Below are positions 1-6,352 of a stretch of DNA of 13,117 nt, in pieces. The translations under genes were made by a program, and so were the position numbers. The notes beneath the pieces were generated by a model. That model was given only the letters and a program-made list of their open reading frames with translations. It ran no database searches and was not told the DNA's origin. Every line of letters starts with the position of its first letter. The stretch's first letter is position 1. The DNA lies in NCBI GenBank assembly GCA_018238825.1, contig JABCSP010000034.1, positions 1 to 13,117 on the forward strand, given 5' to 3'. Source of the stretch: Candidatus Thorarchaeota archaeon (GTDB lineage: Archaea; Asgardarchaeota; Thorarchaeia; Thorarchaeales; Thorarchaeaceae).

Positions 1-1
1 T

Positions 2-1507
2 GGTGATTTCATCTCAAGGGGACTTAATGTCGATGGACTTGACAAAGAGAAGAAATGGAAATTTATTCCTTCAATCGAGGTTGGTGCCAAGGTTACACCA
101 GGAGATGTTATTGGTACAGTACCTGAAACAGGCATTCTTACGACAAAGATCATGATTCCTGTCGGTGTACAGGGTGAAGTTGTGGAAATAGCCTCTGAAG
201 ATGAATTTACGGTAATTGAAACAATCTGTAAGGTAAAAGACAATCATGGTGACATTCATGATGTTATTATGATGCAACGTACTCCTGTAAGAGTAGGTAG
301 AGGATTCAAGGAACGAGCACCGATGGATACACCTCTATTGACAGGACAACGAGTTATTGATACTTTTATGCCTCAAGCAAAAGGTGGTACTGGTGCAATT
401 CCAGGAGGTTTTGGTACAGGGAAGACAGTGACCCTGCATCAGTTTGCTAAGTGGGCTGACGCTCAAGTGGTTGTGTACGTTGGTTGTGGGGAACGAGGAA
501 ATGAGATGACTGAGGCACTTGAAGAATGGCCTAATTTGAAAGACCCAAAATCTGGAAGGCCTCTAATGGAACGTACTGTTCTAATAGCTAATACCTCCAA
601 TATGCCAGTAGCTGCTCGAGAGGCATCAATTTACGTTGCAGTTACGATTGCAGAATACTTCAGAGACCAAGGGTTCGATGTTGCTCTCATGGCAGATTCC
701 ACATCACGATGGGCTGAGGCACTTCGTGAAATTTCTGGAAGGCTTGGTCAACTACCCTCAGAAGAAGGTTATCCTGCATATCTTGGTTCACGTCTTGCTC
801 AATTTTACGAACGTGGGGGTAGAGTGAAGACACTGGCTTCTGATGAAAGACTTGGTTCAATCACACTTTGTGGAGCAGTATCACCTCCAGGTGGTGATTT
901 TTCAGAACCAGTAACTCAGGCAACATTGAGAATTGTCAAAGTGTTTTGGGCATTAGATAAGGACCTAGCCGCAAGACGATTCTTCCCAGCTATTAACACA
1001 CTCACTAGTTATTCGTTGTATCATAACACCTTGGAAAAATGGCACATAGAAAATCTCGGCGAAGATTGGCCAGAACTGGTTAAAGAGGCTCTTGCAATTT
1101 TGCAAAAAGACCAAGAATTGCGAGAGATTGTACAGCTCGTAGGACCAGATGCGCTTCCTGAGTCTGAACGTGCTATCCTTGAAGCTGCTAGGATGATTAA
1201 GGAGGACTTTCTGACTCAAAGTGCTCTTCATGAGATTGATACATACTCGCCCATTGGTAAGACCTACCGAATGCTCAGAGTCATCATTGGATTTACACAG
1301 AAGATGGCCGCAGCAGTCAAAATGGGAGTTCAAGTAAGAAGAATCTTAGATCTGAGTGTTTTGGATAATATTGCACGGATGAAGATTACTCCTTGGGATT
1401 CTTATGAAGAACAGATGGATGCTGTCGAAAAGAAAATGGAACGCGAGTTTCAATCTCTATTACAAGAACTCTCTGATTCTGGGCTCTTATCAGGACCAGT
1501 GGTTTAA
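2..1507 (+). CDS. atpA: A-type (V-type-like) ATP synthase catalytic subunit A, 5'-truncated by window edge
   Basis: Catalytic A subunit of the archaeal rotary ATPase; three copies alternate with subunit B in the A1 head and hydrolyse or make ATP at the cytoplasmic face of the membrane. The frame is open from base 2 with no stop upstream of the first ATG at 152, so that ATG is internal. It reads GDFISRGLNVDG... immediately, typical of the region before the non-homologous insert. About 501 residues are present and roughly 80-90 N-terminal ones are missing compared with the usual ~580-590. Window residues 135-142 form the P-loop GGFGTGKT with Lys141. The catalytic glutamate lies in the GERGNEM motif (Glu164). 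The conserved stretches TSNMPVAAREASIY and SRWAEALREISGRL follow. The C-terminal helical domain is complete and ends at TAA. The family assignment is secure. The gene is followed after 44 nt by a uracil-DNA glycosylase rather than by atpB, which is unusual. Confidence 0.97.
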   Translation, partial: GDFISRGLNVDGLDKEKKWKFIPSIEVGAKVTPGDVIGTVPETGILTTKIMIPVGVQGEVVEIASEDEFTVIETICKVKDNHGDIHDVIMMQRTPVRVGRGFKERAPMDTPLLTGQRVIDTFMPQAKGGTGAIPGGFGTGKTVTLHQFAKWADAQVVVYVGCGERGNEMTEALEEWPNLKDPKSGRPLMERTVLIANTSNMPVAAREASIYVAVTIAEYFRDQGFDVALMADSTSRWAEALREISGRLGQLPSEEGYPAYLGSRLAQFYERGGRVKTLASDERLGSITLCGAVSPPGGDFSEPVTQATLRIVKVFWALDKDLAARRFFPAINTLTSYSLYHNTLEKWHIENLGEDWPELVKEALAILQKDQELREIVQLVGPDALPESERAILEAARMIKEDFLTQSALHEIDTYSPIGKTYRMLRVIIGFTQKMAAAVKMGVQVRRILDLSVLDNIARMKITPWDSYEEQMDAVEKKMEREFQSLLQELSDSGLLSGPVV

Positions 1508-1551
1508 ACTGAGTGTACTTTGTCCCTTCAACAGCACAGTAGGATAATGAA

Positions 1552-2103
1552 ATGACACGCGAAAAAGAATTGAACGCCCTCCATGAAATAATTCATAGTT
1601 GTAGACTTTGTCCCTTACATGAAACACGTACTAATGCTGTTCCTGGAGAAGGTCCCATAGATGCACAATTATTCTTCATTGGGGAGGCTCCAGGTGCACA
1701 AGAGGATGACACAGGAAAGCCATTTGTTGGTAGATCTGGCAAACTTCTCATTTCTATGATTGAGGAGATTGGTCTCTCCAGAGAAGATGTATTCATTTCT
1801 TCCATTCTCAATTGCAGGCCACCAAAGAATAGGACCCCAAAGCTGTCAGAGATAGAGTTGTGCAGACCGTATGTAGAAAAACAGATTGAACTGATTAATC
1901 CTCGAATAATTGTTCTCTTAGGTAGAGTAGCAATCTATTCGATAGTTGGTCCTTGGAAAGTAACCGAGTCACATGGTCGGTTCTTTGAGGCTAAAGGCAG
2001 GACTTACTTTATGACATTTCATCCTGCAGCGGCTCTTCGTTCTTCCAGTGTAAAAGACCTGGTGAAAGATGATTTCAAAATTCTTCAATCTGAACTGTTA
2101 TGA
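1552..2103 (+). CDS. udg: Family 4 uracil-DNA glycosylase (Fe-S type)
   Basis: Removes uracil from DNA, starting base-excision repair of deaminated cytosine. The 183-residue length fits the thermophile/archaeal family 4 enzymes. Four cysteines are placed as expected for the [4Fe-4S] cluster: Cys17 and Cys20 (CRLC), Cys88 (NCRPPKNR) and Cys104 (LCRPYV). Active-site motif 1 is GEAPGAQED at 44-52, followed by GKPFVGRSGKLL. Motif 2 is HPAAAL at 157-162, with the catalytic-region histidine His157. The GEAPG form of motif 1, together with the four cysteines, favours family 4 over family 5. The ATG at 1552 has only a weak purine-rich stretch upstream (aggat). The gene lies 44 nt after atpA and 35 nt before the next gene, so it is likely part of the ATPase transcript. 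A repair enzyme has no known role in the ATPase, so co-localisation may only reflect shared expression. Confidence 0.95.
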   Translation: MTREKELNALHEIIHSCRLCPLHETRTNAVPGEGPIDAQLFFIGEAPGAQEDDTGKPFVGRSGKLLISMIEEIGLSREDVFISSILNCRPPKNRTPKLSEIELCRPYVEKQIELINPRIIVLLGRVAIYSIVGPWKVTESHGRFFEAKGRTYFMTFHPAAALRSSSVKDLVKDDFKILQSELL

Positions 2104-2138
2104 GTGGTCGTTATATTGGATAATGCTAATCTCATATC

Positions 2139-2666
2139 GTGAGGTCAATGCTTCCAGAAGTAGTATCTATTGTGATGGCACAATCTCCCATCGAGTTTAC
2201 ACAACTTGAATATTGGCTTTCTATTATTACATTTTTACTCAATGCGTTCTATGCAATATCTATTCGTGGATACTTAATTTTCATTCTAATTGGTTTCATA
2301 TTATATACAACAACATATGTTGATGGATTAGCAAAATTTTTGGTTGTAGCTGGTTTCTTTCTCTATTTTGGAGGACCAATATTGGCCAATGTCTTTGCAC
2401 AGTTAGCTACTGTTGAACTAGTGACCTTTGAGGGTGCCACCTCGGTTTGGATAGATTTCTTTGGGATCCCTGATGCCGACATAATCTATACGATAATGTT
2501 GATTGGTGATGCTGTAGCTGCTATTTGTTGTCTCACTGGTGCAATTCTATATTTCACAAAAGCTGCTGGCGATTTGGAATCACAAGGTAAATCCTTGATA
2601 ATCAGGTCTCTGATACTCCTCGCTATACTTTCATACTTCTATGTTGCTCCCTATATTATTAGATAG
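2139..2666 (+). CDS. Uncharacterised five-helix integral membrane protein between udg and atpB
   Basis: I do not recognise a family. The 175-residue product (from GTG) is strongly hydrophobic, with about five predicted membrane segments near residues 25-42, 44-60, 64-86, 115-139 and 153-173. A polar loop of about 28 residues (87-114) with several acidic residues separates segments 3 and 4. Asp124 lies inside segment 4, which is unusual for a plain anchor, and Cys130-Cys131 sit beside it. The start is uncertain: GTG 2139 gives MRSMLPEVV; ATG 2148 and ATG 2175 are in frame. The GAGGT at 2141-2145 is too close to 2148 to decide it. It is not an obvious subunit of the A-ATPase: it lacks the glycine-rich hairpin of subunit c and the size of subunit a. 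Position between atpA and atpB allows, but does not show, an assembly or membrane-associated role. Confidence 0.8.
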   Translation: MRSMLPEVVSIVMAQSPIEFTQLEYWLSIITFLLNAFYAISIRGYLIFILIGFILYTTTYVDGLAKFLVVAGFFLYFGGPILANVFAQLATVELVTFEGATSVWIDFFGIPDADIIYTIMLIGDAVAAICCLTGAILYFTKAAGDLESQGKSLIIRSLILLAILSYFYVAPYIIR

Positions 2667-2743
2667 ATACTTCGCAACTCTTAAAACTCCACAGCAGATA
2701 CGAGCCAATACTGACTGGCAATACGCCAACGGCGGTTTCTCAG

Positions 2744-4141
2744 ATGTCTAATGATTCCATTGTATATCGGTCCGTTTCAGATGTAAGTGGTCCACTTCTC
2801 ATTGTAGAAAATACTCACAATGTGTCTTACAATGAGGTTGTTAAGGTCCGTGCACCAAATGGTGAATTGCTAACTGGGACTGTTCTTGAAACTGGTCGAG
2901 GTAGAGCAATTATTCAAGTATTCGAAGGAACTAGTGGTCTTGATGCTGACCTTACCGCAGTCAGATTTACAGGAGAAACAATGCACCTGCCTGTGTCAAC
3001 AGAGATTCTCGGAAGAGTCCTTGATGGAGCTGGGAATCCACTCGATAAGGGTCCTCCACTCACAGCAGAGGATCATTGGGACATCTATGGTTCTCCCATC
3101 AATCCTTACGCTAGACAATATCCCCGTCAGCCAATTCAGACTGGACTTTCTTCTATTGATGGTTTGAATACACTGGTTCGTGGCCAGAAACTACCTATCT
3201 TCTCTGGTTCTGGTCTTCCACACAATCGGATTGCAGCACAGATTGTCCGTCAGGCTAAGATTCCAGGTGAAGAGAGCGATTTTGCCATAGTCTTTGGAGC
3301 GATGGGAATCACTGCAACCGAAGCACAATACTTCATGGACTCGTTCGAAGAAACTGGAGCTCTCGAACATACTACTTTGTTCCTTAATCTTGCTAATGAC
3401 CCTGCAATTGAGAGAATCATTACTCCTCGAGCAGCTCTTACAGCTGCCGAATACCTAGCTTACGAATCAGATTTACATGTTTTAGTCATTCTAACTGATA
3501 TGACCAATTATGCAGAAGCACTGCGTGAGATTAGTGCTGCAAGGTCAGAAATTCCCGGAAGGCGCGGATATCCTGGCTATCTGTACACCGATCTTAGTCT
3601 TATCTATGAGCGTGCAGGTCGCATCAAAGGTCGAAAGGGCACTATTACACAGATGCCAATCCTTTCAATGCCACAAGATGACATGACTCATCCCATTCCT
3701 GACCTTACTGGATATATTACTGAAGGACAAATCATTGTTGGGCGTAGTGTGCACAGAAGAGGTATTTATCCACCAATAGATCCCGGACCTTCACTGAGTC
3801 GATTGATGAAGGAAGGTATTGGTGAAGGCATGACAAGATTTGACCATAAAGAGATACAGGCTCAGCTATACTATGGTTATTCTGAAGGTCGTGACCTGCG
3901 TGACTTGGTGGCGGTTGTAGGCGCTGAGGCACTTACCGAGAGAGATCAAAAATATCTGAAGTTTGCAGACAGGTTTGAAGCAGAGTTCATCAACCAGGGT
4001 GAGTTTGAAGACCGTTCCTTTGAACAGACACTTGATATTGGCTGGGACTTGCTTAGTGACTTTCCTGAGCGAGAACTCAAGCGTTGTGATCCTGAAACAA
4101 TCGCATGGGCAAAGAGCCAAAAACTCTACAAATCTGCATAG
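2744..4141 (+). CDS. atpB: A-type (V-type-like) ATP synthase regulatory subunit B
   Basis: Non-catalytic nucleotide-binding B subunit of the archaeal rotary ATPase, partner of subunit A in the hexameric head. The 465-residue length is normal for archaeal B subunits. The N-terminal beta-barrel starts YRSVSDVSGPLLIVE. At the place of the P-loop it has FSGSGLPHN (residues 153-161), the degenerate form without the P-loop lysine that is diagnostic of subunit B. Further family signatures are TDMTNYAEALREIS, EIPGRRGYPGYLYTDLS and IYERAGRI. The C-terminal helical domain is intact (LSRLMKEGIGEGMTRFDH onwards). The ATG at 2744 places the family N-terminus correctly; no strong Shine-Dalgarno motif precedes it. 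The 77-nt gap upstream is the largest between plus-strand genes. No atpD follows; the next gene is a DUF6884-like protein, so the stator and shaft genes must lie elsewhere or upstream. Confidence 0.97.
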   Translation: MSNDSIVYRSVSDVSGPLLIVENTHNVSYNEVVKVRAPNGELLTGTVLETGRGRAIIQVFEGTSGLDADLTAVRFTGETMHLPVSTEILGRVLDGAGNPLDKGPPLTAEDHWDIYGSPINPYARQYPRQPIQTGLSSIDGLNTLVRGQKLPIFSGSGLPHNRIAAQIVRQAKIPGEESDFAIVFGAMGITATEAQYFMDSFEETGALEHTTLFLNLANDPAIERIITPRAALTAAEYLAYESDLHVLVILTDMTNYAEALREISAARSEIPGRRGYPGYLYTDLSLIYERAGRIKGRKGTITQMPILSMPQDDMTHPIPDLTGYITEGQIIVGRSVHRRGIYPPIDPGPSLSRLMKEGIGEGMTRFDHKEIQAQLYYGYSEGRDLRDLVAVVGAEALTERDQKYLKFADRFEAEFINQGEFEDRSFEQTLDIGWDLLSDFPERELKRCDPETIAWAKSQKLYKSA

Positions 4142-4188
4142 ACTTTATCGTTGTCTTAATCAGGTGTAGTTGAGTATATCCTCTTAGT

Positions 4189-4194
4189 AGGAGG
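4189..4194 (+). promoter_or_regulatory. Strong ribosome binding site that decides the start of the DUF6884-like gene
   Basis: AGGAGG at this position matches the archaeal anti-Shine-Dalgarno tail fully. It leaves one base before the TTG at 4196, too close for initiation, and seven bases before the in-frame TTG at 4202, which is ideal. The motif therefore supports TTG 4202 as the start. Confidence 0.7.
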
Positions 4195-4201
4195 ATTGTC
4201 C

Positions 4202-4915
4202 TTGCGTATCTTAGTGATTGGGAGTTGTGGCAAGAAGAAATTGAATCAATCTAATCAAGCTCCTACATGCGATGATATTGGTTCGATTGCTGACATAATA
4301 AAGTGGCGCAAGAAACTAGGTAGTACATCTATTCGAGCTCGTGAACTCTATATAGGAAATCAGAATCGCGAACTTGTCAAAGGAGTTGACCTTCTACGAC
4401 GGATTGAGAAAACAGAAATTAAATTCTCAATTCTGTCAGCTGGCTTTGGTCTTGTTGATGAGAATGACATGATACCAACTTATGATTGTAGTTTCACGGG
4501 CATGAGAAAATCACAGATTCAAGAACGTGCTGAGTGGTTGAAAATATCTTCAGATTTTAAGGAATTACTTGCAACTGGATTTGATCTGGTCTATCTTGCA
4601 TTGGGTAAGAATTATTTTCTAACATTGGGTAATGATTGGAAGAACAAGGTAGAAACCATGATTCTAGGATTTAATCGTGCCCTCTCTGAAGGGAAGCTGC
4701 TTTGCATACCTTCAGCACATGTTATTGTCAGAGCATTTTCGCAAAATGGTCACAAGATTCATGGTATTACGGGATTCAAGGGTGACCTATTGAGGATTCT
4801 TGCAAATTATGCATTGAAACAAAAGAATCCCTATAGAGAACTGCTCGGATGGACTCATCCTGTATATCTACGTGATTTGGTTATGAAACTGGGTAATCTC
4901 GAAAATATGAATTAG
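4202..4915 (+). CDS. DUF6884-like protein, function unknown
   Basis: About 237 residues starting at TTG 4202 (MRILVIGSCGKKK); an upstream TTG at 4196 would add two residues but leaves no space after the AGGAGG motif. The pattern fits my recollection of the DUF6884 family: an N-terminal hydrophobic strand ending in S-C-G-K-K-K (Cys9, Lys11-13), then SIRARELYIG, then a second strand with ILSAGFGLV, then a PTYD motif. These look like residues around a single active or binding site in an alpha/beta fold. A second half follows with a strand and glycine (LVYLALGKNYF) and a C-terminal helical part. Homologues, as I recall them, occur in phages, bacteria and archaea, often without a known job; a link to nucleoside or DNA modification has been suggested for related proteins but nothing here shows it. 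The gene is 60 nt after atpB and ends in a TAG that overlaps the convergent gene's stop. Confidence 0.75.
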   Translation: MRILVIGSCGKKKLNQSNQAPTCDDIGSIADIIKWRKKLGSTSIRARELYIGNQNRELVKGVDLLRRIEKTEIKFSILSAGFGLVDENDMIPTYDCSFTGMRKSQIQERAEWLKISSDFKELLATGFDLVYLALGKNYFLTLGNDWKNKVETMILGFNRALSEGKLLCIPSAHVIVRAFSQNGHKIHGITGFKGDLLRILANYALKQKNPYRELLGWTHPVYLRDLVMKLGNLENMN

Positions 4916-5346
4916 AAAAGACTGATGGAGGTTTTACTTGTTCTAGAAACATCCTGAATACCCTTGTCACAATTATCAAAGTGTACCTTACAAGAGATTG
5001 TGAATGTTTTGACCTTCTTTCGAATATTCAGCTCAGTTCTAAAAATTGTATCAATTGGTTCGTTTCCGAGACCTGCCTTGAGATATCCAATTCTTATTCT
5101 CTTTTCATCTGGTAACCAACTAAATGGTGAAACACTTGTTACTACTAGATGCGGCCCAAAATCAACCGCTAATTCGACATTTTGGTATGGATGCAAATAA
5201 TTGTTTGAGATTGTAGAAGTGAGTCTAATAGAGTCGTTACTTACGATTTCCCATTCTTTTACTAGGTTTATTTGTGGAGGTTTGTACTTGCCTTTCTCTT
5301 TCTTACGTCCTCTACGTGTGTTTTTTCTTGACCTATCTGCAATATC
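4912..5346 (-). CDS. C-terminal segment of a TGA-split hypothetical gene: basic linker plus Ig-like beta domain
   Basis: An open frame of 144 codons that directly continues the frame of the hypothetical gene at 5347-5754 past its TGA. It starts with a very basic linker (KNTRRGRKKEKGKYKPP) and then a region of alternating strands resembling an Ig-like or adaptin-ear-like beta sandwich: IRLTSTISNNY, NVELAVDFGP, LVVTSVSPFSW, KRIRIGYLKAG, FRTELNI, FTISCKVHFDN. This resemblance is by pattern only. There is no ATG or GTG start in frame; a TTG at 5196 would begin inside the beta domain and has no ribosome binding site, and only rare ATT/ATA codons exist earlier. Options are read-through or a nonsense mutation of one longer gene, a separate gene with a rare ATT start at 5343, or a one-base sequencing error near the ATGA at 5350-5347. 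The intact domain argues that it is, or was recently, translated. It ends in TAA overlapping the convergent stop. Confidence 0.5.
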   Translation of the reverse strand, partial: DIADRSRKNTRRGRKKEKGKYKPPQINLVKEWEIVSNDSIRLTSTISNNYLHPYQNVELAVDFGPHLVVTSVSPFSWLPDEKRIRIGYLKAGLGNEPIDTIFRTELNIRKKVKTFTISCKVHFDNCDKGIQDVSRTSKTSISLF

Positions 5347-5754
5347 TCATTTTACTCTCTCAGGATGATCAACCCATCCTACTATTGTTCTCAGAGTTGC
5401 TAACTTCACATCATTTAGCAAGTATTTTGTAATATTCTGACTTTGTTCGGCTTTCCTTACTCCTTTCACCACTGCTGATTTAAGGTCCACCACTCGAATT
5501 CTTGATAGAGTATCAACCTCTCTAAGAGCTGTTACCATCTCCTCGACGAACTCAACAACTTTCCTACCAATATCTGCTCGAAATTTGTTTTCTTCCCACC
5601 ATTTGGCTCTGGTTGTATTATCATAATTTGGTGGTGCCAATGACTTGCAGGAATTTTGCCATGGTTTGAGATCCACTTTCTTCAATTGTGCAACTACAAA
5701 ATCCTCAATGTATCTCAGCTGCTTCTTAGTTGGTTTCTTCTTTTTCAATGTCAT
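5347..5754 (-). CDS. Hypothetical protein, possibly the N-terminal half of a TGA-split gene
   Basis: I do not recognise this family. The 135-residue product begins at ATG 5754 with a lysine-rich stretch (KKKKPTKKQ) and appears mostly helical. A tryptophan-containing segment (KPWQNSCKSLAPPNYDN, then AKWWEEN) is followed by long amphipathic helices (VVEFVEEMVTAL, VDLKSAVVKGVRKAEQ, VKLATLRTIVGW). It ends at TGA 5349-5347, after which the same frame stays open for 144 more codons that encode a basic linker and a beta domain; a joined product would be about 280 residues. Upstream there is only a weak ribosome binding signal. The 150-nt gap before it contains a palindrome and a direct repeat, so it may have its own promoter rather than depend on the DUF2095-like gene. 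No function can be assigned. Confidence 0.7.
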   Translation of the reverse strand: MTLKKKKPTKKQLRYIEDFVVAQLKKVDLKPWQNSCKSLAPPNYDNTTRAKWWEENKFRADIGRKVVEFVEEMVTALREVDTLSRIRVVDLKSAVVKGVRKAEQSQNITKYLLNDVKLATLRTIVGWVDHPERVK

Positions 5755-5861
5755 ATTTTGTCACATGCCCCCATAATTCTAATGACCATACGATGGCCTA
5801 TGTTCTAATGATTCAGAATAAGTATTAAACTACTAGAAATTGGGGGTCTAGATCATGACAC

Positions 5862-5877
5862 TGTGAATTTATTCACA
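5862..5877. repeat. Perfect 16-bp inverted repeat in the intergenic region
   Basis: TGTGAAT-TT-ATTCACA: two 7-base arms in perfect inversion around a 2-base centre. The centre is too short for an RNA hairpin with full arms (a 5-bp stem with a 6-base loop is possible) and no T-run follows on the minus strand. A dimeric repressor site for the gene starting at 5754 is more natural than a terminator for the DUF2095-like gene that ends at 5905. Function is inferred only. Confidence 0.5.
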
Positions 5878-5904
5878 TGTATACAGATACTTGAGAATTT
5901 GATT

Positions 5905-6252
5905 TCACTCGTCAAGACCGTGATGTAAGTAATGATCTTTTTCTTTTTTAGCTCCAAAACTACGAATACCATCAGCTTTCAGTTTAGTCTTGATTGCTCT
6001 TCCCTGTCCTGGAGAAATCTCACCCTGTTTTGCTAAGAAGTCCACAATCTCATTTGCTTGAGTTAATGTATCACATCGTCGTATGTAATCCACGACATCT
6101 GGAGTGTACGCAATTTTCTCCTCTTTGGATTCTTCAGTAGATTCTTCAGACATCGTTCGAACACCATCTATCTTGAAGGTCCTTGTAGATCCTTCATCTA
6201 GTTCTTTATTTAGAGCCGGGAAGTCCCGACGAAATTCTTCGTCTTTAGACAT
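5905..6252 (-). CDS. DUF2095-like conserved archaeal protein
   Basis: A 115-residue soluble protein resembling, from memory, the small archaeal DUF2095 family. Conserved-looking elements in order: FRRDFPALNKEL near residue 8, IDGVRT near 28, an acidic low-complexity spacer (about 35-45), then the most conserved part PDVVDYIRRCDTLTQANEIVDFLAKQGEI written here as PDVVDYIRRCDT ... VDFLAKQGEIS, and a C-terminal GIRSFGAKKEKDHY. The function of the family is unknown. ATG 6252 is preceded by GGTGA at a good distance, supporting this start. The gene lies about 100 nt after the radical SAM gene on the same strand and is probably co-transcribed with it. A 14-codon open frame with its own Shine-Dalgarno motif ends across this start codon. 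Family call is by pattern recall and could be wrong; the coding call is solid. Confidence 0.8.
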   Translation of the reverse strand: MSKDEEFRRDFPALNKELDEGSTRTFKIDGVRTMSEESTEESKEEKIAYTPDVVDYIRRCDTLTQANEIVDFLAKQGEISPGQGRAIKTKLKADGIRSFGAKKEKDHYLHHGLDE

Positions 6253-6289
6253 TGGTCTTCACCAGAAGGCCTCGGTCAATTATGACCAT
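6245..6289 (-). CDS. Possible 14-residue leader peptide overlapping the DUF2095-like start
   Basis: ATG 6289 opens a frame MVIIDRGLLVKTNV followed by TAA, which overlaps the first codons of the DUF2095-like gene (ATG TCT AAA) in another frame. A GGAG at 6295-6298 is spaced five bases before this ATG. Upstream, the same frame stays open back to the radical SAM stop at 6353. Such an arrangement could couple translation of the downstream gene, but a frame this short may arise by chance and the downstream gene has its own GGTGA. Confidence 0.2.
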   Translation of the reverse strand: MVIIDRGLLVKTNV

Positions 6290-6352
6290 GGCTTCTCCAA
6301 GAGTCACTTCCAATATTCGACTTAAGAGGTTTGCCAAGACAACTTGGATGTG

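Noticed and set aside
965..1333. Minus-strand frame of 122 codons
   Set aside because: It is antisense to the securely identified atpA and has no motif or ribosome binding site that would support it.
1517..1616. 12-base repeat ACTTTGTCCCTT at 1517-1528 and 1605-1616
   Set aside because: One copy lies in the atpA-udg gap and the other encodes part of the CRLCPL cluster motif; a single short pair without other copies is likely chance.
2677..2690. TATA-like CTTAAAAC before atpB
   Set aside because: The match is weak, there is no purine-rich element in front of it, and a single AT-rich stretch in an AT-rich gap is not enough to call a promoter.
4964..5200. Plus-strand frame of 78 codons opposite the Ig-like segment
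   Set aside because: The minus-strand reading gives an ordered strand pattern and continues the upstream gene; the plus reading does not resemble a protein domain.
5347..5349. Selenocysteine codon explanation for the in-frame TGA
   Set aside because: The surrounding protein has no redox-like motif, and the gene end abuts the convergent gene so there is no room for a downstream SECIS hairpin; kept only as a minor alternative.
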